Source of the DNA: Dryomyza anilis
Taxonomy: Eukaryota > Arthropoda > Insecta > Diptera > Dryomyzidae
Reading direction: 5' to 3'
Assembly: GCA_951804985.1 (NCBI GenBank)
Contig: OX638133.1
Span: 69,260,367 to 69,324,366, forward strand
DNA length: 64,000 nt
The position numbers were made by a program, and so were the translations under genes. Shown here piece after piece: positions 47,176-59,479 of the stretch; the stretch's first letter is position 1, and each line of letters starts with the position of its first letter. The notes under the pieces were generated by a model. The model saw nothing but the letters and a program-made list of their open reading frames with translations, was not told where the DNA came from and did no database searches.

Positions 47176-47595
47176 AAAATAATGTATGTTTATCCAGAGC
47201 ATATACCACATTAAATATCAAAATTTCCAACTATTTCTAAATAATCTATTTTTTTAAATATGCCCTGTGAACATAATCCATTTTAAATTGAAAATACCTA
47301 TGAAAGTATATTTATTTCATACATAAAGTATGCTTATACTATAACTTTAAATAGTTTTTGATGTAAATTGTGTTGATTAGGCATATTTCAAAAATGTGGA
47401 TCGAATACAAAAAGTTAGTAATTTTAATTCTTAGCTTAAACTATGCTCTGCCTAACCATAAATCATTTTATTATTTATAATTAGATTATAAATGCTAAAT
47501 AAATCATACAAAAATGTTCTAAAAAATCAAAAATTTCGGGTTTAGATTCAAATATCTTTAAAACCTATCGGAATATTAGTATTTTGTTGGTATAT

Positions 47596-47898
47596 TGTAA
47601 TTAATAATAATAATAATAGTTTGGCACACAGTCCTGTATAGAACTTCTCTCACCATTTTGAGCTGTGCGTGTTATATTTGTACTCAAAGTGGTGGGACCT
47701 ACAGTTAATTGCCGAATCCGAACGGCGGGTGAGAGCTTTTCATAGGCAATGTTTTTACTCTCGGAGGTTTGCCATTTACTGCCGAGAGATAGCGCGGTAT
47801 AGAAAAATGTTGTTAGCCCCAGTCCAGGCTTGAACCGGGGATCTTTCGGCTCGCAGTCCAACGCACTAACCACTGAGCTACCGCGGCTACTGTAATTA
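47596..47898 (-). mobile_element. tRNA-derived SINE, best-preserved copy
   Basis: Read on the minus strand from 47888, the head gccgcggtagctcagtggtt contains a Pol III A box, and ggttcaagcc about 30 bases later is a B box. An unrelated body of about 190 bases and a (TTA)n tail follow. The 3' half of the head does not fold back to a tRNA acceptor stem, so it is not a tRNA gene. The direct repeat tgtaatta at 47596-47603 and 47891-47898 looks like the target duplication. Open frames across it are artefacts. Confidence 0.85.
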
Positions 47899-50200
47899 TA
47901 TTGTAATTAGACTTTTAAAAAAGTATTTTAGTTTTTAAAGAAAAGGACTGTACTTTTTGAATTCTAAAGTGTGACTGTAAGGTCCTAAAATTTCTACAGA
48001 AATTTTCTTAAAAAGTTACATTAGAGAAAAAACAGAGTATGCAGTCAAAATATAGAATGTATGTATGGAATATCCACTTGTTCTCGTTTTGTTGAGTAGT
48101 GTAATTTCTTGGATTGTGTGTTTAAAGAAATTGCTTGATCTCGTACAATGTCTCGCTATTTGATTAATCATAATTGTCAATTATTCAATTCATTTTATCA
48201 GGATTATGATTTATCAGCGTTTTGATTAATTTGAATTTTTGATTAAGAAACAAAACCAAATTAAGTATATGTTTCTTGAACATTTTAAACATTTTAAACA
48301 TTTCCATTTATTGTTTTGTTCTTTAAAAACAAATTACCACACAATTCATGTTGTCAATTTTGTAAATGTGGTTTAATTTTTAAAAAATTGATTTATCAGA
48401 AAATTTGAATCGATGTATTGATGTTCGATTAAGCATTTAATTCCACAGCCCTAGTTATAAATAACAGCTCATAGGTAACTTGACAATTTTACATATACCA
48501 TTTTTTATATAACTCTCTGCTAGTTATTTTAAATGTGATTTCCTGCATGGTCAGTGTTTAGTCGCAACCTAAAAAAAATGCAAATACGATTAAACTAATT
48601 GCTTCATTGCTCAGAACAGCGAGAATCTCTGCTTTGTCGTCAGTAAGTTTAAAACGATCGGTTGTGCCAACAACACACACGGAAATCTGCTTATCGATTG
48701 ATCTCGTACTAAATGTTTACTTATTTATAAATTACGTGCGAATAATTTTCAAAATAAAGGAAATAGAAAAAACTTCATTATGTAAAATCTAAGAAATTAG
48801 TTAAAATTAAATCAGTGTTTGAAACTCAGTAGTATCTCGAAATCATTTCAATTTCAACTCCTCATAGTGCGTTTTGTTATTGCATTTATTTTGTTCTGTG
48901 CCTTGATTTCTGTGCATATTCTGCAAATGTTAGTATTGCGTAGAGTTTGTATTTTGCGTATTTTGTTCAATCGGAAATAATTATACAATAATTTGATACG
49001 ATACATTAATAGTATGTTTAACTAATACATCTCGAATTGAATATTTCTAGTTATGCTCTTAACACGTAGGCGGAAATTCATTAAAAGGTGATTTGTGTGC
49101 CTCCCATAATTTGTCGATTGCGACACACACAACAAGATATTTTAATTTATATATTAATTATGTTACTTATTCAGATCAGTTATGATTGCTATACAAAGAG
49201 CTAACGTACATCATTTTAAGCAGATAAATAAATAATAAAGTTATTCATGCATATGCGCAACAATTAAAGTTGTCTACGCGCAAAGTTATAATTGGTTTAA
49301 ATCAAATCTGTGATATGATACACTTTAGCTCTCTACGACAGACAAGCTGCAATGCGATTTTCATGGTGACTTTGGGTGTGTTTTTTTTTTTTTTTTGTAG
49401 ATTTTCAATGACGACATTGCAGTCGTTGCTGATTTACTAAAATATATAGTATGTGTAATTAAATCATCTCAGTGTGTATTGTGAAAATCGTGTATGCATC
49501 TTGTGTTTAGTAGTTTTATTAGATTAGGTATTTGTTATTTGTTTTCTAAACTTTCCAATGATTATTGATTTTATTACACACAACGTAACGCATTTGTTAT
49601 TAATCTATATATTCATTTTCATAACATTTTGGAATTAAAAACATTTTTAAATAGGTAAACCTATAAAAAGCAGAAGCTTGATATTGATTTTTGTCGTTCT
49701 TAATGCATTTACTAAATTATTTCTAATTTTTAAAAATAAAATAAATAATTTCGGTTGTTCGGTATTGAATTTTTTAACTTTAAACAAATATTGAATGATA
49801 TAATTTTTATAATTTTGTTGAAACGAAAAATTAGAACTTTGTGCATTATTATTTCTTATTTGATTACTTAAAGGGGTATTCATTTTTGTAACATTAAATC
49901 GTCGTTGTAAAAGTGAAACTAAACAATATATATATATATATATATATTTTTTTTTTATTTTATAAATGGTTTTTGAAACATTTTCGGAGACTTTGAGTAA
50001 AAAGAAAAGGCAATATTTTGGTTAAAGACATTTTCAATTCCATTCGATATTATAAAATGAATTGACATTATTTCAAAATATTATTCCATAAACTTAGAAA
50101 TTATTTTTTTTTTTTTAGAAATATATTTGGTTAGTTTTACTGTTACTGCGACGTTATGAAAAACATATGGTAGAGTCGCCAAAACAAAAAACATCTTGTT
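47899..50200. other. Intergenic DNA with simple repeats
   Basis: No gene signal. Near 47990-48455 there is gattaat-rich sequence with an end reading ccacagcccta. Simple repeats include a T run at 49380-49398, a (TA)n run followed by T at 49928-49960, and a T run at 50105-50120. Confidence 0.4.
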
Positions 50201-50595
50201 GTACACTAAGAAAACCAAAGATGGTTGGAAAGTATTAGAACCTTAAACATCTTTGCAGTTGAAAATTATTCGGGTCCAATATTTTACACTTTTTATGTTA
50301 TTTAAAATATATTAATAGTTTTGCTGCAAACATCTTTTGCTTAACATCTATGTAATATGTGAATATTTGCAGCAAGGTCACCTATTTCTCTAGTATTTGC
50401 AGTGAAATTACCACTAATATGACATTTTTCGTGATGTTTATAGGAAACATCTCATAAATAATACAAAATATGTGATGTTTACAAATTACTAACACTTTTG
50501 TTTTTACTACATATTGGAATTATTGTAACACGTCATTTTTTTATGCGAATTAGTTGCAGCAACACTCTCATAACCATTCTGTTTTCTTAGTGTAC
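50201..50595. mobile_element. Short DNA element with GTACACTAAGAAAAC ends
   Basis: The 15-bp perfect inverted ends at 50201-50215 and 50581-50595 bound a 0.4-kb element. The ends match those of the 39602 family but the inside is different, apart from the recurring phrases tttgctgcaaacat and gcagcaa. The symmetric TA at each border fits a TA target duplication. Confidence 0.75.
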
Positions 50596-51067
50596 AACAA
50601 TACACAATTTGTTTATTGTATTTCGCGAACAATTCAATCGCGAGCTACGATGCTGTGTGGTTATGTTCGCTTGAAGTGAATACAACAGAAAACGTGTGTT
50701 TGTTGTTTGGTTCGATTTAACGCTACAGAAGCGATTGAAGAAAGCCTAAGAAACATGGACCTAAGAAACACGAGTCCAATATATTTTTTCAATCTAAATT
50801 TCATTTTTATTTATAAATATTTGAGTTGAAATGTAATTGAATGTCATCGATAACAAAGGTAGCGCAAATGTAGCGACATTTTTTCGATGGAAACAAATGG
50901 CAAACCGCTCACAAAACATGTTGCGAGCGCTGAATGCATCCATTGTTTTACAGAAAACAACTTCTGATTGCTTTTTACAACAAGACGTTTTTTTGTTGCG
51001 GTCGCAGTCCTAGTTTTCATGGTTTTGCCAGGAACTCTATTATGTTTTTGATATTTCCGAGAAATTG

Positions 51068-51345
51068 CATACACAGAGAAAACAAAATACTGTATTTAAG
51101 TACGAAAAAGACTTAGAATAGCACCATCCCAAATTCGACTAACATTAAGTCCGCACAGACTTATATTAAGTACGTACGGACTTAATATAAGTCTGTGCGG
51201 ACTTAACTTAAGCCTGTGCGGACTTAACTTAAGCCTGTGCGGACTTAACTTAAGTCTGTGCGGACTTAATATTAGTCGAATTTGGGATGGTGCTATTCTA
51301 AGTCTTTTTCATACTTAAATACAGTATTTTTTCTTTCTGTGTATG
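51068..51345. mobile_element. 278-bp palindromic MITE with repeated gtctgtgcggactta core
   Basis: The left arm from 51068 (catacacagagaaaa, then atactgtatttaagta, then ttagaatagcaccatccc) is the reverse complement of the right arm ending at 51345 (ctgtgtatg) with very few differences over about 100 bases. The centre, 51145-51262, consists of about five copies of a 20-base unit around gtctgtgcggacttaactta. That unit is itself nearly palindromic. A transcript would fold into one long hairpin. Confidence 0.85.
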
Positions 51346-51639
51346 TATATCCGTGTATCTACGAATATAAAAATGATTCAAATTTTGCGACGAAGATTGG
51401 AATCTTTTGTTGAACACGAATAATGCATTTATGATTGGAGCCTTCATATAAAACCTGTACATATTACAGCATTTAATAAATATATGTAATCGTTTAATAA
51501 AGACCACAGACCATTGGAAACTTCTATCAGTCCTAAATTAAACCTAAATTTAATGTAACAGTCTAGATTTCTTAGAAGATAATAACAAATGACCTCGAAA
51601 ATCCTAAAAATGTACATGTCCTACGGTCCTAATAATAAT

Positions 51640-51915
51640 TACAATAATACTAGTTTAGCGATACAGTTCTGAAGAACCTAGGTTGAACAGTTTCACCATT
51701 TAAACATGTTATATTTTTACTCAAATAGCGGAACTTACAGTTTAACGCTGAATCATAACTTTTCATGGGTGATGCTTTGACTCTCGAAGCTTATCTACCA
51801 AGTAGTAGCGCGGTGAAGAAAAATATTTTCTATTTATTTTTTTGATGTTGCATTCGCTGGTGTTTGAACCAGCGACGTTTCGGCTTGTATTTCAACACAC
51901 TAACCTTCTAGTCAC
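51640..51915 (-). mobile_element. tRNA-derived SINE copy, diverged
   Basis: It is collinear on the minus strand with the 47606 SINE: taggtgactagaaggttagtgtgt at the head, gtcgctggttcaaacacc as the B-box region, then the body and a (TTA)n tail at about 51640. It is strongly decayed. Confidence 0.65.
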
Positions 51916-52310
51916 CTACATAGTATATGGTAATGCATATTTTATATCATTATTGCGTAATTATTTTGAATTTTGTCAAACCAATTTTACAAATGACATA
52001 TATCAAAACATAAAAGCAACGCAATATGCTTTTGAAAAAAAACTATTTTAATTAAAAGCTTCAATTTTCGTCTAAAAATTTGAAACATAATAATTTTCCA
52101 CAGAAAACTGTTTGTTGTACTAATTTTCTGTAAAATTTTGAGAACATTTTAATATTCGTTATTTAAGTAAAAATGAAATCGTATTCGTTTAAAAGTTATA
52201 TATACTTTTTTTCGTAAGACAATTTTGATATAATAGTTTTTATAAGGGGCGTCGATATATATATTTAAAAAAAATATGTAACATCATTTCTTAAAAATCG
52301 ATGTCGCTTT

Positions 52311-52481
52311 TTATACCCTACACTAAGAGTGAAAGGGTATATTCAGTTTGGTACGCCATTTGTAACACCCAGGAAGCATCTCCGGTATGGAAAAGTATAT
52401 ATATTTTTGATCAGCATGATCTCCTGAGTCGATTTAGCGATGTCCGTCTGTCCGTCTGTCCGTTAGTCCGTCTGTCCGTCC

Positions 52482-52516
<35 letters not shown>

Positions 52517-53034
52517 CATCTGTCTGTCTGTTGAAATCACGATTACAGAAAAAGTAGAAGAGCTAAAGCAATGAAACTTTAGATTTTATTGGCATGTCTA
52601 TTGTGACCTGAGAACCGACCACTTATGTTCAAATACCTCATATAAAATGTACATATAAAGATCAATTTTTATGTATACGTGCTTAGGAAAACTTTTTTGG
52701 TCAAATATATATTGATATCATGCTCAAATACATGATAATAATGTTTTCCGGCGAAAAGACTTGTGGTTCACAAAAAAAAAAATCGAAATTCGGTACATCT
52801 ACCCATTTGTAAATATCGGTATCAAATGAATGGAAATCCTTCAGCGATTGAAAGTTTGTAGTTATTTTCAGGATTCGTATACCCTGGTAACCTATATATC
52901 ACTTTGAATGGTAACTACACATATGTGTAGGGTATTTATAGTCGGCTTAGACCAACTGTAATTTTGATAATCCTAACTATCATAATAACACCTACTTTAA
53001 AATTTCCCATGTGATCTAACCTTCCCAACTGGTT
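52311..53034 (+). mobile_element. DINE-1/mini-me-like element, copy at 52.3 kb
   Basis: The terminal hairpin is ATACCCT (52313) / AGGGTAT. The GTCY microsatellite at 52441-52531 has expanded to about 90 bases, the longest of the copies. The end is cttcccaactggtt at about 53034. Confidence 0.75.
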
Positions 53035-53164
53035 TTTATTTTTTATTGTTCATTTGTTTTTTTTTTTAATAAAAACATTACGTTATAAAAATAGTTATCT
53101 AAATTGGAACCTATATACCGATGAAGTGCTATAATTGTTTTAAAATGTGATATTTTCGGAATGA

Positions 53165-53655
53165 TTTGAATTTAAAATGGAATTTATGAATTACAATCGA
53201 TGTCTTTTGAATTTAAAATAGAAATTTTTAGTTATAATTTATGTGTTTTGAATTTAAAATTGAATTTCTAAATTACAATTGATGTTTCTTCAATAACAAA
53301 TCGTACTTATGAACTACAATTGATGTTTTATGAAAATCAAATGCAATTACTGAATTACAATTGATGTCTTCTGAATTTCTGAATTACAATTCATGTTTTA
53401 TGAAATTCAAATGCAATTACTGAATTACAATTGATGTCTGTTGAATTTCAAATAGAATTTCAGAATATGTTTTCTAAATTACATTTGTAACTAGTGTGAA
53501 TTTATAACGAATTTTGAATTATAGTTGTTGTCTTTTGAATTCCAAATGCATTTTCTGAATTACAATTGATGTCTTTTGAATTTCAAATAGAATTTCAGAA
53601 TTGCAATTTATGTTTTCTAAATTACATTTGTAACTAGTGTGAATTTATAACGAGT
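53165..53655 (+). repeat. Minisatellite of about 41 bp
   Basis: The phrase gaattacaattgatgtcttt and variants recur at about 53188, 53230, 53270, 53311 and 53352 and onward, giving a period of about 41 bases. Toward the end a larger block (about 53440-53500 and about 53570-53655) repeats as a unit, so the array has a higher-order duplication. Confidence 0.75.
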
Positions 53656-54785
53656 TTTTGTTAAAAAATATTACGTGATATGAAAAAACAGATTATTAAG
53701 GGTTGAGTTATGCTTGGTTTTCACTGTATTTTGAGTCATATTTGTTTTATTTTTTCATTGACCATGTCAAACGAAATAAAAATTCTAACATGTTGGAATT
53801 TTTTCTTTAACTTTGACTACAAAATTGAGACATTTTCGAACATAAAACTGATAGAAAATAACAGTGAAAATCAAGTATAAGGGTGGTGATATAATTATTA
53901 CATTAAATTTAACTAAAAGTAAACGAAACCCTCCAAAGTGCACATAATTACTTTTCATTTCAAAGTTGTTTGTACTCAGTATGACTCATATTCACAAACA
54001 TCACACGAAATATAATTATATGAATAGCATTTAGTTGTGTTCAGTTTTTATCTTATCATTGCTTTATGATATCCGAAATGATTTGTATGTTAACAACGCT
54101 CAAGCACGTGTTTCTTTAGTTTAGAATTTATTTCGAGAATGCAACCTTTGTAGAGTTATATTATAAACACACAAAAAAAAAACACCATTCACATAAAATA
54201 CACTTAGTGCTATGAATCAGTTTGCTTTAATTGACCAATGATCGGATTTGCCCACATCAAATAGATACATTTTGCAAACATCAAGCATTTCAATTACTAT
54301 CAACTATTTCAATTAAAACAATAAATCTCTCTGACTACGAACTTGAAATTGAATTAAAATTTCGATGTTTTTTTGTTTCATTATCTTTTGTTTGTCACAA
54401 TCTATAATTGTTCATTCTTATCATATATTATATATATATTTTTTTTTTGTAAACATTATTGTTTAGTGTTTAATTCGCTTTGAAGAGCAGACAAAGTAAT
54501 GGCAAATCAAATTTGAAAATATTAAATTGAGTGAAAGTGAAAACAAAAGTATATCATCCATTGAGAAAACAAATTTTATATCGTTAACATCATCCATATT
54601 CGTATAGAGAAACATTGCTCAGTTCGTATGCTTTAAAATTCGTTGGAACGCGCTAAATATACTCGTTAAATAATTTATTCAAACATTTGAAATTTATCAC
54701 CAACTCAACTGCAACAATCTACTACTACTACTAAAAATAATATAATAATACTACCTAAAGAGTACAAATTCATTGAAACGTCGTC
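53656..54785. other. Upstream region and 5' untranslated region of ABHD12
   Basis: AT-rich, with no other gene. The last hundred bases, with CAA- and CTA-rich sequence (caactgcaacaatctactac), look like a 5' leader. No TATA box or initiator could be chosen with confidence. Confidence 0.4.
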
Positions 54786-57700
54786 ATGTACGAAACTCAT
54801 AAATTCTTAAATCTAATATTTCGTGCTACAATCATTCCTGGAATTTTTATATTAACATGGCTAACTGGGTTGTAAGTATCCTTTAAAAATTGAAATCATC
54901 ATCAACCACATCAAGCACCAAAATTCCGAATTATAATTTTTTTTTAACTCATCCAAATACTGACGATGTATATTTTTTCAAAAGCATGTTTTTTTAATAT
55001 TTAAATATTTAAATTTAAGTTTTGTAAATAATTTATACATTTTATTATCAATTTTATTTTTGACTCTTTTGAGTTTTATTTTTTTATTTTAGTTTTAGTA
55101 AATTTTGACGAATATTTTTGAGAATTGAAAATTTTTAATTTAATTTGCTTCTCTAATGTCGAACGATTCATTTGGAGTCACTTTCACATAGAGACCTTTA
55201 CGTTTCGTTAGCACTTTCGTACGATTCGTTTATAAAATTTAAAATAACCTCCCTCATTTCGTAAAACGAAACGTGATTCGTCAAAAATTCCAGTGACAGC
55301 TTTTGTTTAGTTGTTTATTTCGTCGTCGTTTTTATTTCATTTAATACAAAAAAAGCTGTCACTGAAATTTCTGACGTATATTCGACGAATCACTTCGCTT
55401 CACATCACATCGCTTCGTTTTAAAAATAAGTAGGTAACACTACTTAACAAAATGATAACAATTTTTCATATATATATATCCCATACATTAATTCTATATA
55501 ATTCGTGAATGCTGCTTATGACTATTCTGCTTTTTTATATTACGTAGTATTTTTAAGAAAGTTGTTATCAACATTTTATGCCACTGAAATGACTGAAAAA
55601 TAGAAGTTTTTAATAAAATTTGTGTAAAAATAAACTGATTAGTTTTTACCAGAATTTGTGTCAAAAAGGTAACGAAATAGTATGCAATAGGAATAAAAGA
55701 ATACTTTAAATATGAAGTAATGATATTTTTAGATTTCATGCATAAGTAAATGAGTTTCAACATAATATTCATTGATCATATTTTAAAAAGTAGAATAGAA
55801 TTGACGTTAATTTGGACTGTAAACATTTAAACCTAAACTTGCTGATTTCTAGTTTTAATAAAAAATCACATTCTGACACTGAGTTTAACCTCCTTATAAC
55901 GTAAAACGAAACGAAAATGAATTCGTCAAAAGTTTCAATAACAGTTTTTTTAACATATTCAATTCGGCGTCGTTTTTGGTTTATTTAATTCAAAAAAAAT
56001 TCTGTATCTGGAATATTTAACTTTTTTCTTTTTTTTGTTTCGTTTCGTTATACGTAATAACAGGGTAAATTTGCTTATTTGTACATCTCAGTCGGTGTTT
56101 GGGTTTATATTTAATTCTGTCACTCGAATTTCTGTCATTATTTGACGAATTCATGTTCGTTTCATTTAACATTATTCAGACGTAATATCTTCACTATCAT
56201 GCCAAAGGGGCGAATGAGTAATTTTAGACATTTGCATTTTAAAATGTAGATTTTCCTCAAGTATACTGTACCAAAATCGCGTGTGGTTTTGTTGGACATT
56301 TCTAGTCACAAAAGACAAAACCAAAAGGGCGAATTCGAAAAATTGAAAATGTTGTCATGCCAAAAAGGCGAATCTTTTCGTTTTTTTGCTATACATTTTC
56401 ATTGGTATAAGATAAAATAGTGGTATAAATTTTATCTTGCGTAAATACAGACCATGTAAACAAAAATTTACGTTTTGGTCAGGATATAGCCTCACTAAAA
56501 ACGTATTTATAATTCAGTCAGTTGTCTAGATCTAAAGATATTTTATATACGTTATAATAATTGATGAGTAAACCAAAATAACAGAAAATATTGTAAAAAA
56601 AAACTAAATTTTACTAATTTTTAAAGCACTTCAAACTTTAAAATTCGATTTTCCAACATTTTTAAAAATGCACATTCGTCCCTTTGGCATGACAGTGACG
56701 ATATGATTTTACTTATTTTGTAGTGATTGTTTATGTTTTCTACAGATTTTTTTAGACAATCTCATTTAAAGGAGAGAATTTGTTGTACATGTCAGTAGGC
56801 CTGAAAACCTGTAATAATTTCATAACTTTTAATGATAAGGCTTATCCTTTCTTTGCACTATAAACATCAAAACACGATAAATCAAAGTTTTTATTTTTGT
56901 ATATATATTTTGTTTATATAAAATTATTTATTAATAGTATCTAAAGTTTACTATACAAAATAAAATTTTTTTTCATTTGATCATTATCTCTTTTTGAATT
57001 GCATTTTAATTTATGTATGTACCTCGTTTATGCACCGCACTGAAGCGACTTAACCTTTTGACTTTCAAATTATATACAACATTAAAATTAAATTTCAAAT
57101 ATAATTAATAATAATTAATATTTATAGTAAAACGAATTATAAATGACATAATGACTTGACACAGCTATTAAGTTTCTATTGAATTTTTTTATGAGTTACT
57201 GCACTCAAATCAAATTTTAGTAACAGCGTTTTAATGTGTTGTATAAACGAGTTAATAGTTAATATGATTTGGAAAATATTTAATTAACTCTTGTTACTAT
57301 TATTTCATTTCAGAATATCACTGGCTACAGTGCAAATATGTCTACTTGTATTTCTCATAATATTTGTATTATTCCCATTAATATTTCGTTATTCGATCAC
57401 ACTGCAACGCGGCATACTTTTTCTAACATTTAGTAAGTATTTTTACTAAATGAGTTTTGACATTTATTTTAAATAATATTTTGATTTTGTACAGTAACGT
57501 ATCCAAAAGATCTCGATCTTGCGAACCCCAGTAGTATTGGTCTGTTCGGCACTCGAAACTTTTATCTAAATGTCAAGGACTCAGACCTCGACAACGATGA
57601 TGGCATTAAAATAGGAGTGTGGCATGTGTTGCCGTTGCCATTGACGAAACGTTTCGCCAAGCAGCTGCAACTCGAAGAGGTAAAGTTTATTCAACTCACA

Positions 57701-59420
57701 GATCTCACAAATTCGTTAATATACATCGATTCTAATTTTTACATACAGCATATCACCGAAGAGTTACAGAATATAACCGCGGTACAAGATGATCGTCTGG
57801 ATCGTATTGAACCCATTATTAAAACTGAATTTACCGAAGTGAACCCTGAGAATGAGTCGTTTTTCTACGAGCGCCTATTGAAAGTACCCGGTACCGTGGT
57901 ACTTTATCTACACGGCAATACGGCGTCACGCGGTTCAGGACATCGTGCAGACATTTATAAGGTTCTGCGAAAACTTGGCTATCATGTGTTCTCCTTGGAC
58001 TATCGCGGCTATGGAGATTCAGATCGTGTTTCGCCCACCGAGGAGGGTGTAGTACGCGATGCTATGGCCGTCTACAAATATATTACAAACATTACTTCGA
58101 GTCCAGTCATAATTTGGGGCCACTCACTGGGAACTGGCGTATCGACTAATCTGTGTGCCCAACTGAATAATATGGGCGAGCAGGGACCGCGCGGTGTGAT
58201 ACTCGAGAGTCCGTTTACGAATATACGCGATGAGATTAGAAAGCATCCATTTGCAAGAGTGAGTAACAGCATTAGTAATTTTATTTCAAAACAAAAGCTC
58301 AACGGTTGTATAATATAAAACTGACAATTTGTTTGTAGTTATCATCTCTTCTATAAAGTAATATCACGTAACATTTACGTTTAGTTTTATCTGTCATTGC
58401 ATAGCATTTTGTCAATTTTACTTTTCAGAGATATATGTCAAACAAAAGCGCAAATAAAAGTAAAAACATATCATCCAAATTGACGCAAATTATTAATTTT
58501 TTTTTACTTGTATATTTAGTCGTATATTTATTTCTTTAATATAATAAAAATAAATTCTGTCACACCAATGACGTTTTAGATTCGTTTTATGTAATAAGGG
58601 CACGGACAAATCTCATTGTTGAAGTAACACCAATCAAATACATTTTAAAAATTTGAATTGGATTATAAACTGTAATTATCCAATCAGACGAACGATAGCT
58701 TTTAAAAGTTAACGATATTCGTATGTCGTAAGATAAATTAACCGAAAGGTATCTAAAAAGCCTACGAATATCGGCCTTTTTATTGACTTTTGGCTCTTGA
58801 AAAGATAACCGAAAAGTTATGTTTAAGTCAACCAATAAAAAGACAAATTCGGAATGTCGCCTTCTCAATAAAAAACAACCAACTTGAAAGTATGAAGTTC
58901 AGACGTACCACTATGAGGGATTATATAGATGTGTATACTATGACAAATTAACATAAAAAGTGGAGGAGTTTAATAATTCAATTTAATAATTAAATAAACT
59001 TTAATTATCACAATGTTTATAGTGCTTTTCCTGACATATACAATAAACTTATTTTATTCTGTAGTAATTAGTAATTACACGTTTCGTTTGCAGCCCTTCA
59101 AAAATCTGCCCTGGTTCGATCTGACTATCGCGCGACCCATGTACAGCAACTCGCTGCGCTTTGAATCGGACCAACACATCAGCGAATTCCGTCAACCTGT
59201 GATGATACTACATGCCGAAGATGATTATGTGGTGCCGTTCCAGCTTGGCTACCAACTGTATCGCACTGCGCTGGATACACGCGGTAAGGCATGGGGACCC
59301 GTGGAGTTTCATCGTTTCGATGGAGCGCTTAACTATGGACACAAATACTTGTGTCGTGCTCCGGAATTACCGGAGCTGGTCAAACGTTTTGTGGATAATT
59401 ACCGCAACGAAATCTTCTAA
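54786..59420 (+). CDS. ABHD12-family lysophosphatidylserine lipase
   Basis: ABHD12 enzymes are ER-membrane serine hydrolases that degrade lysophosphatidylserine and other monoacyl lipids on the lumenal side. Exons are 54786-54871, 57314-57432, 57495-58258 and 59094-59420, with GT-AG borders and phases 2, 1 and 0, giving 431 residues (human ABHD12 has 398). A hydrophobic stretch at about 14-52 anchors the protein. The alpha/beta-hydrolase core shows VLYLHGNTASRGSGHR (oxyanion region), the nucleophile elbow WGHSLGTGV with Ser279, LESPFTNIRDE, HAEDDYVVPFQLG with the acidic residue at Asp367, and NYGHKYL with His406. The triad is therefore complete. The final exon ends PELVKRFVDNYRNEIF. Intron 1 is 2.4 kb and repeat-bearing. 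Drosophila CG15111 is the likely orthologue, from memory. Confidence 0.94.
55190..55440. mobile_element. Foldback MITE in ABHD12 intron 1
   Basis: The inner arms are ccagtgacagcttttgttt near 55293 and aaaaaaagctgtcactg near 55350. The outer parts repeat cgaaacg/cgtttcg and gattcgtcaaaa/attcgacgaatc motifs on both strands. No coding capacity. The partner at 55880-56170 keeps the phrases aaaacgaaacg and gaattcgtcaaaagtttc. Confidence 0.6.
56195..56710. repeat. Dispersed repeat, second copy
   Basis: It matches 6895-7020 and 7330-7400 over the phrases tatcatgccaaaggg, tttcctcaagtatactgt, gttggacatttctag, ttgtcatgccaaaa and aagataaaatagtgg. It lacks the 56-bp inverted arms of the first copy. Confidence 0.6.
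58259..59093 (+). other. ABHD12 intron 3
   Basis: An 835-base intron (GTGAGT donor, CGTTTGCAG acceptor, phase 0). AT-rich, with nothing recognised inside. Confidence 0.8.
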
Positions 59421-59473
59421 GTATCGTTGTACTCACTCAGAGATCGACCGACCGACTGGCTATGCGATGAGGC

Positions 59474-59479
59474 AATAAA
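59474..59479 (+). terminator. ABHD12 polyadenylation signal candidate
   Basis: AATAAA lies 54 bases after the stop codon. Others follow further on in the AT-rich flank, so use of this one is only likely. Confidence 0.4.

Larger units (their letters stand above)
54872..57313 (+). other. ABHD12 intron 1, with repeats
   Basis: A 2.4-kb intron with GTAAGT donor and TTTCAG acceptor. It holds an inverted-repeat element at about 55190-55440 and a related, more worn one at about 55880-56170. It also holds a copy of the dispersed repeat of 6880-7020 at about 56195-56710. Confidence 0.8.

Noticed and set aside
47601..47873. 90-residue minus-strand frame ending in a run of Tyr
   Set aside because: It lies entirely in the SINE. 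The Tyr run is the (TTA)n tail read in one frame, and the sister copies do not keep the frame.
47806..47888. Possible tRNA gene on the minus strand
   Set aside because: A and B boxes are present, but there is no 3' acceptor strand complementary to gccgcgg and the anticodon stem pairs badly. The same head occurs in other SINE copies.
52301..52534. Plus-strand frame with repeated SVCLSV-type residues
   Set aside because: This is the GTCY microsatellite of a DINE-1-like element read as protein.
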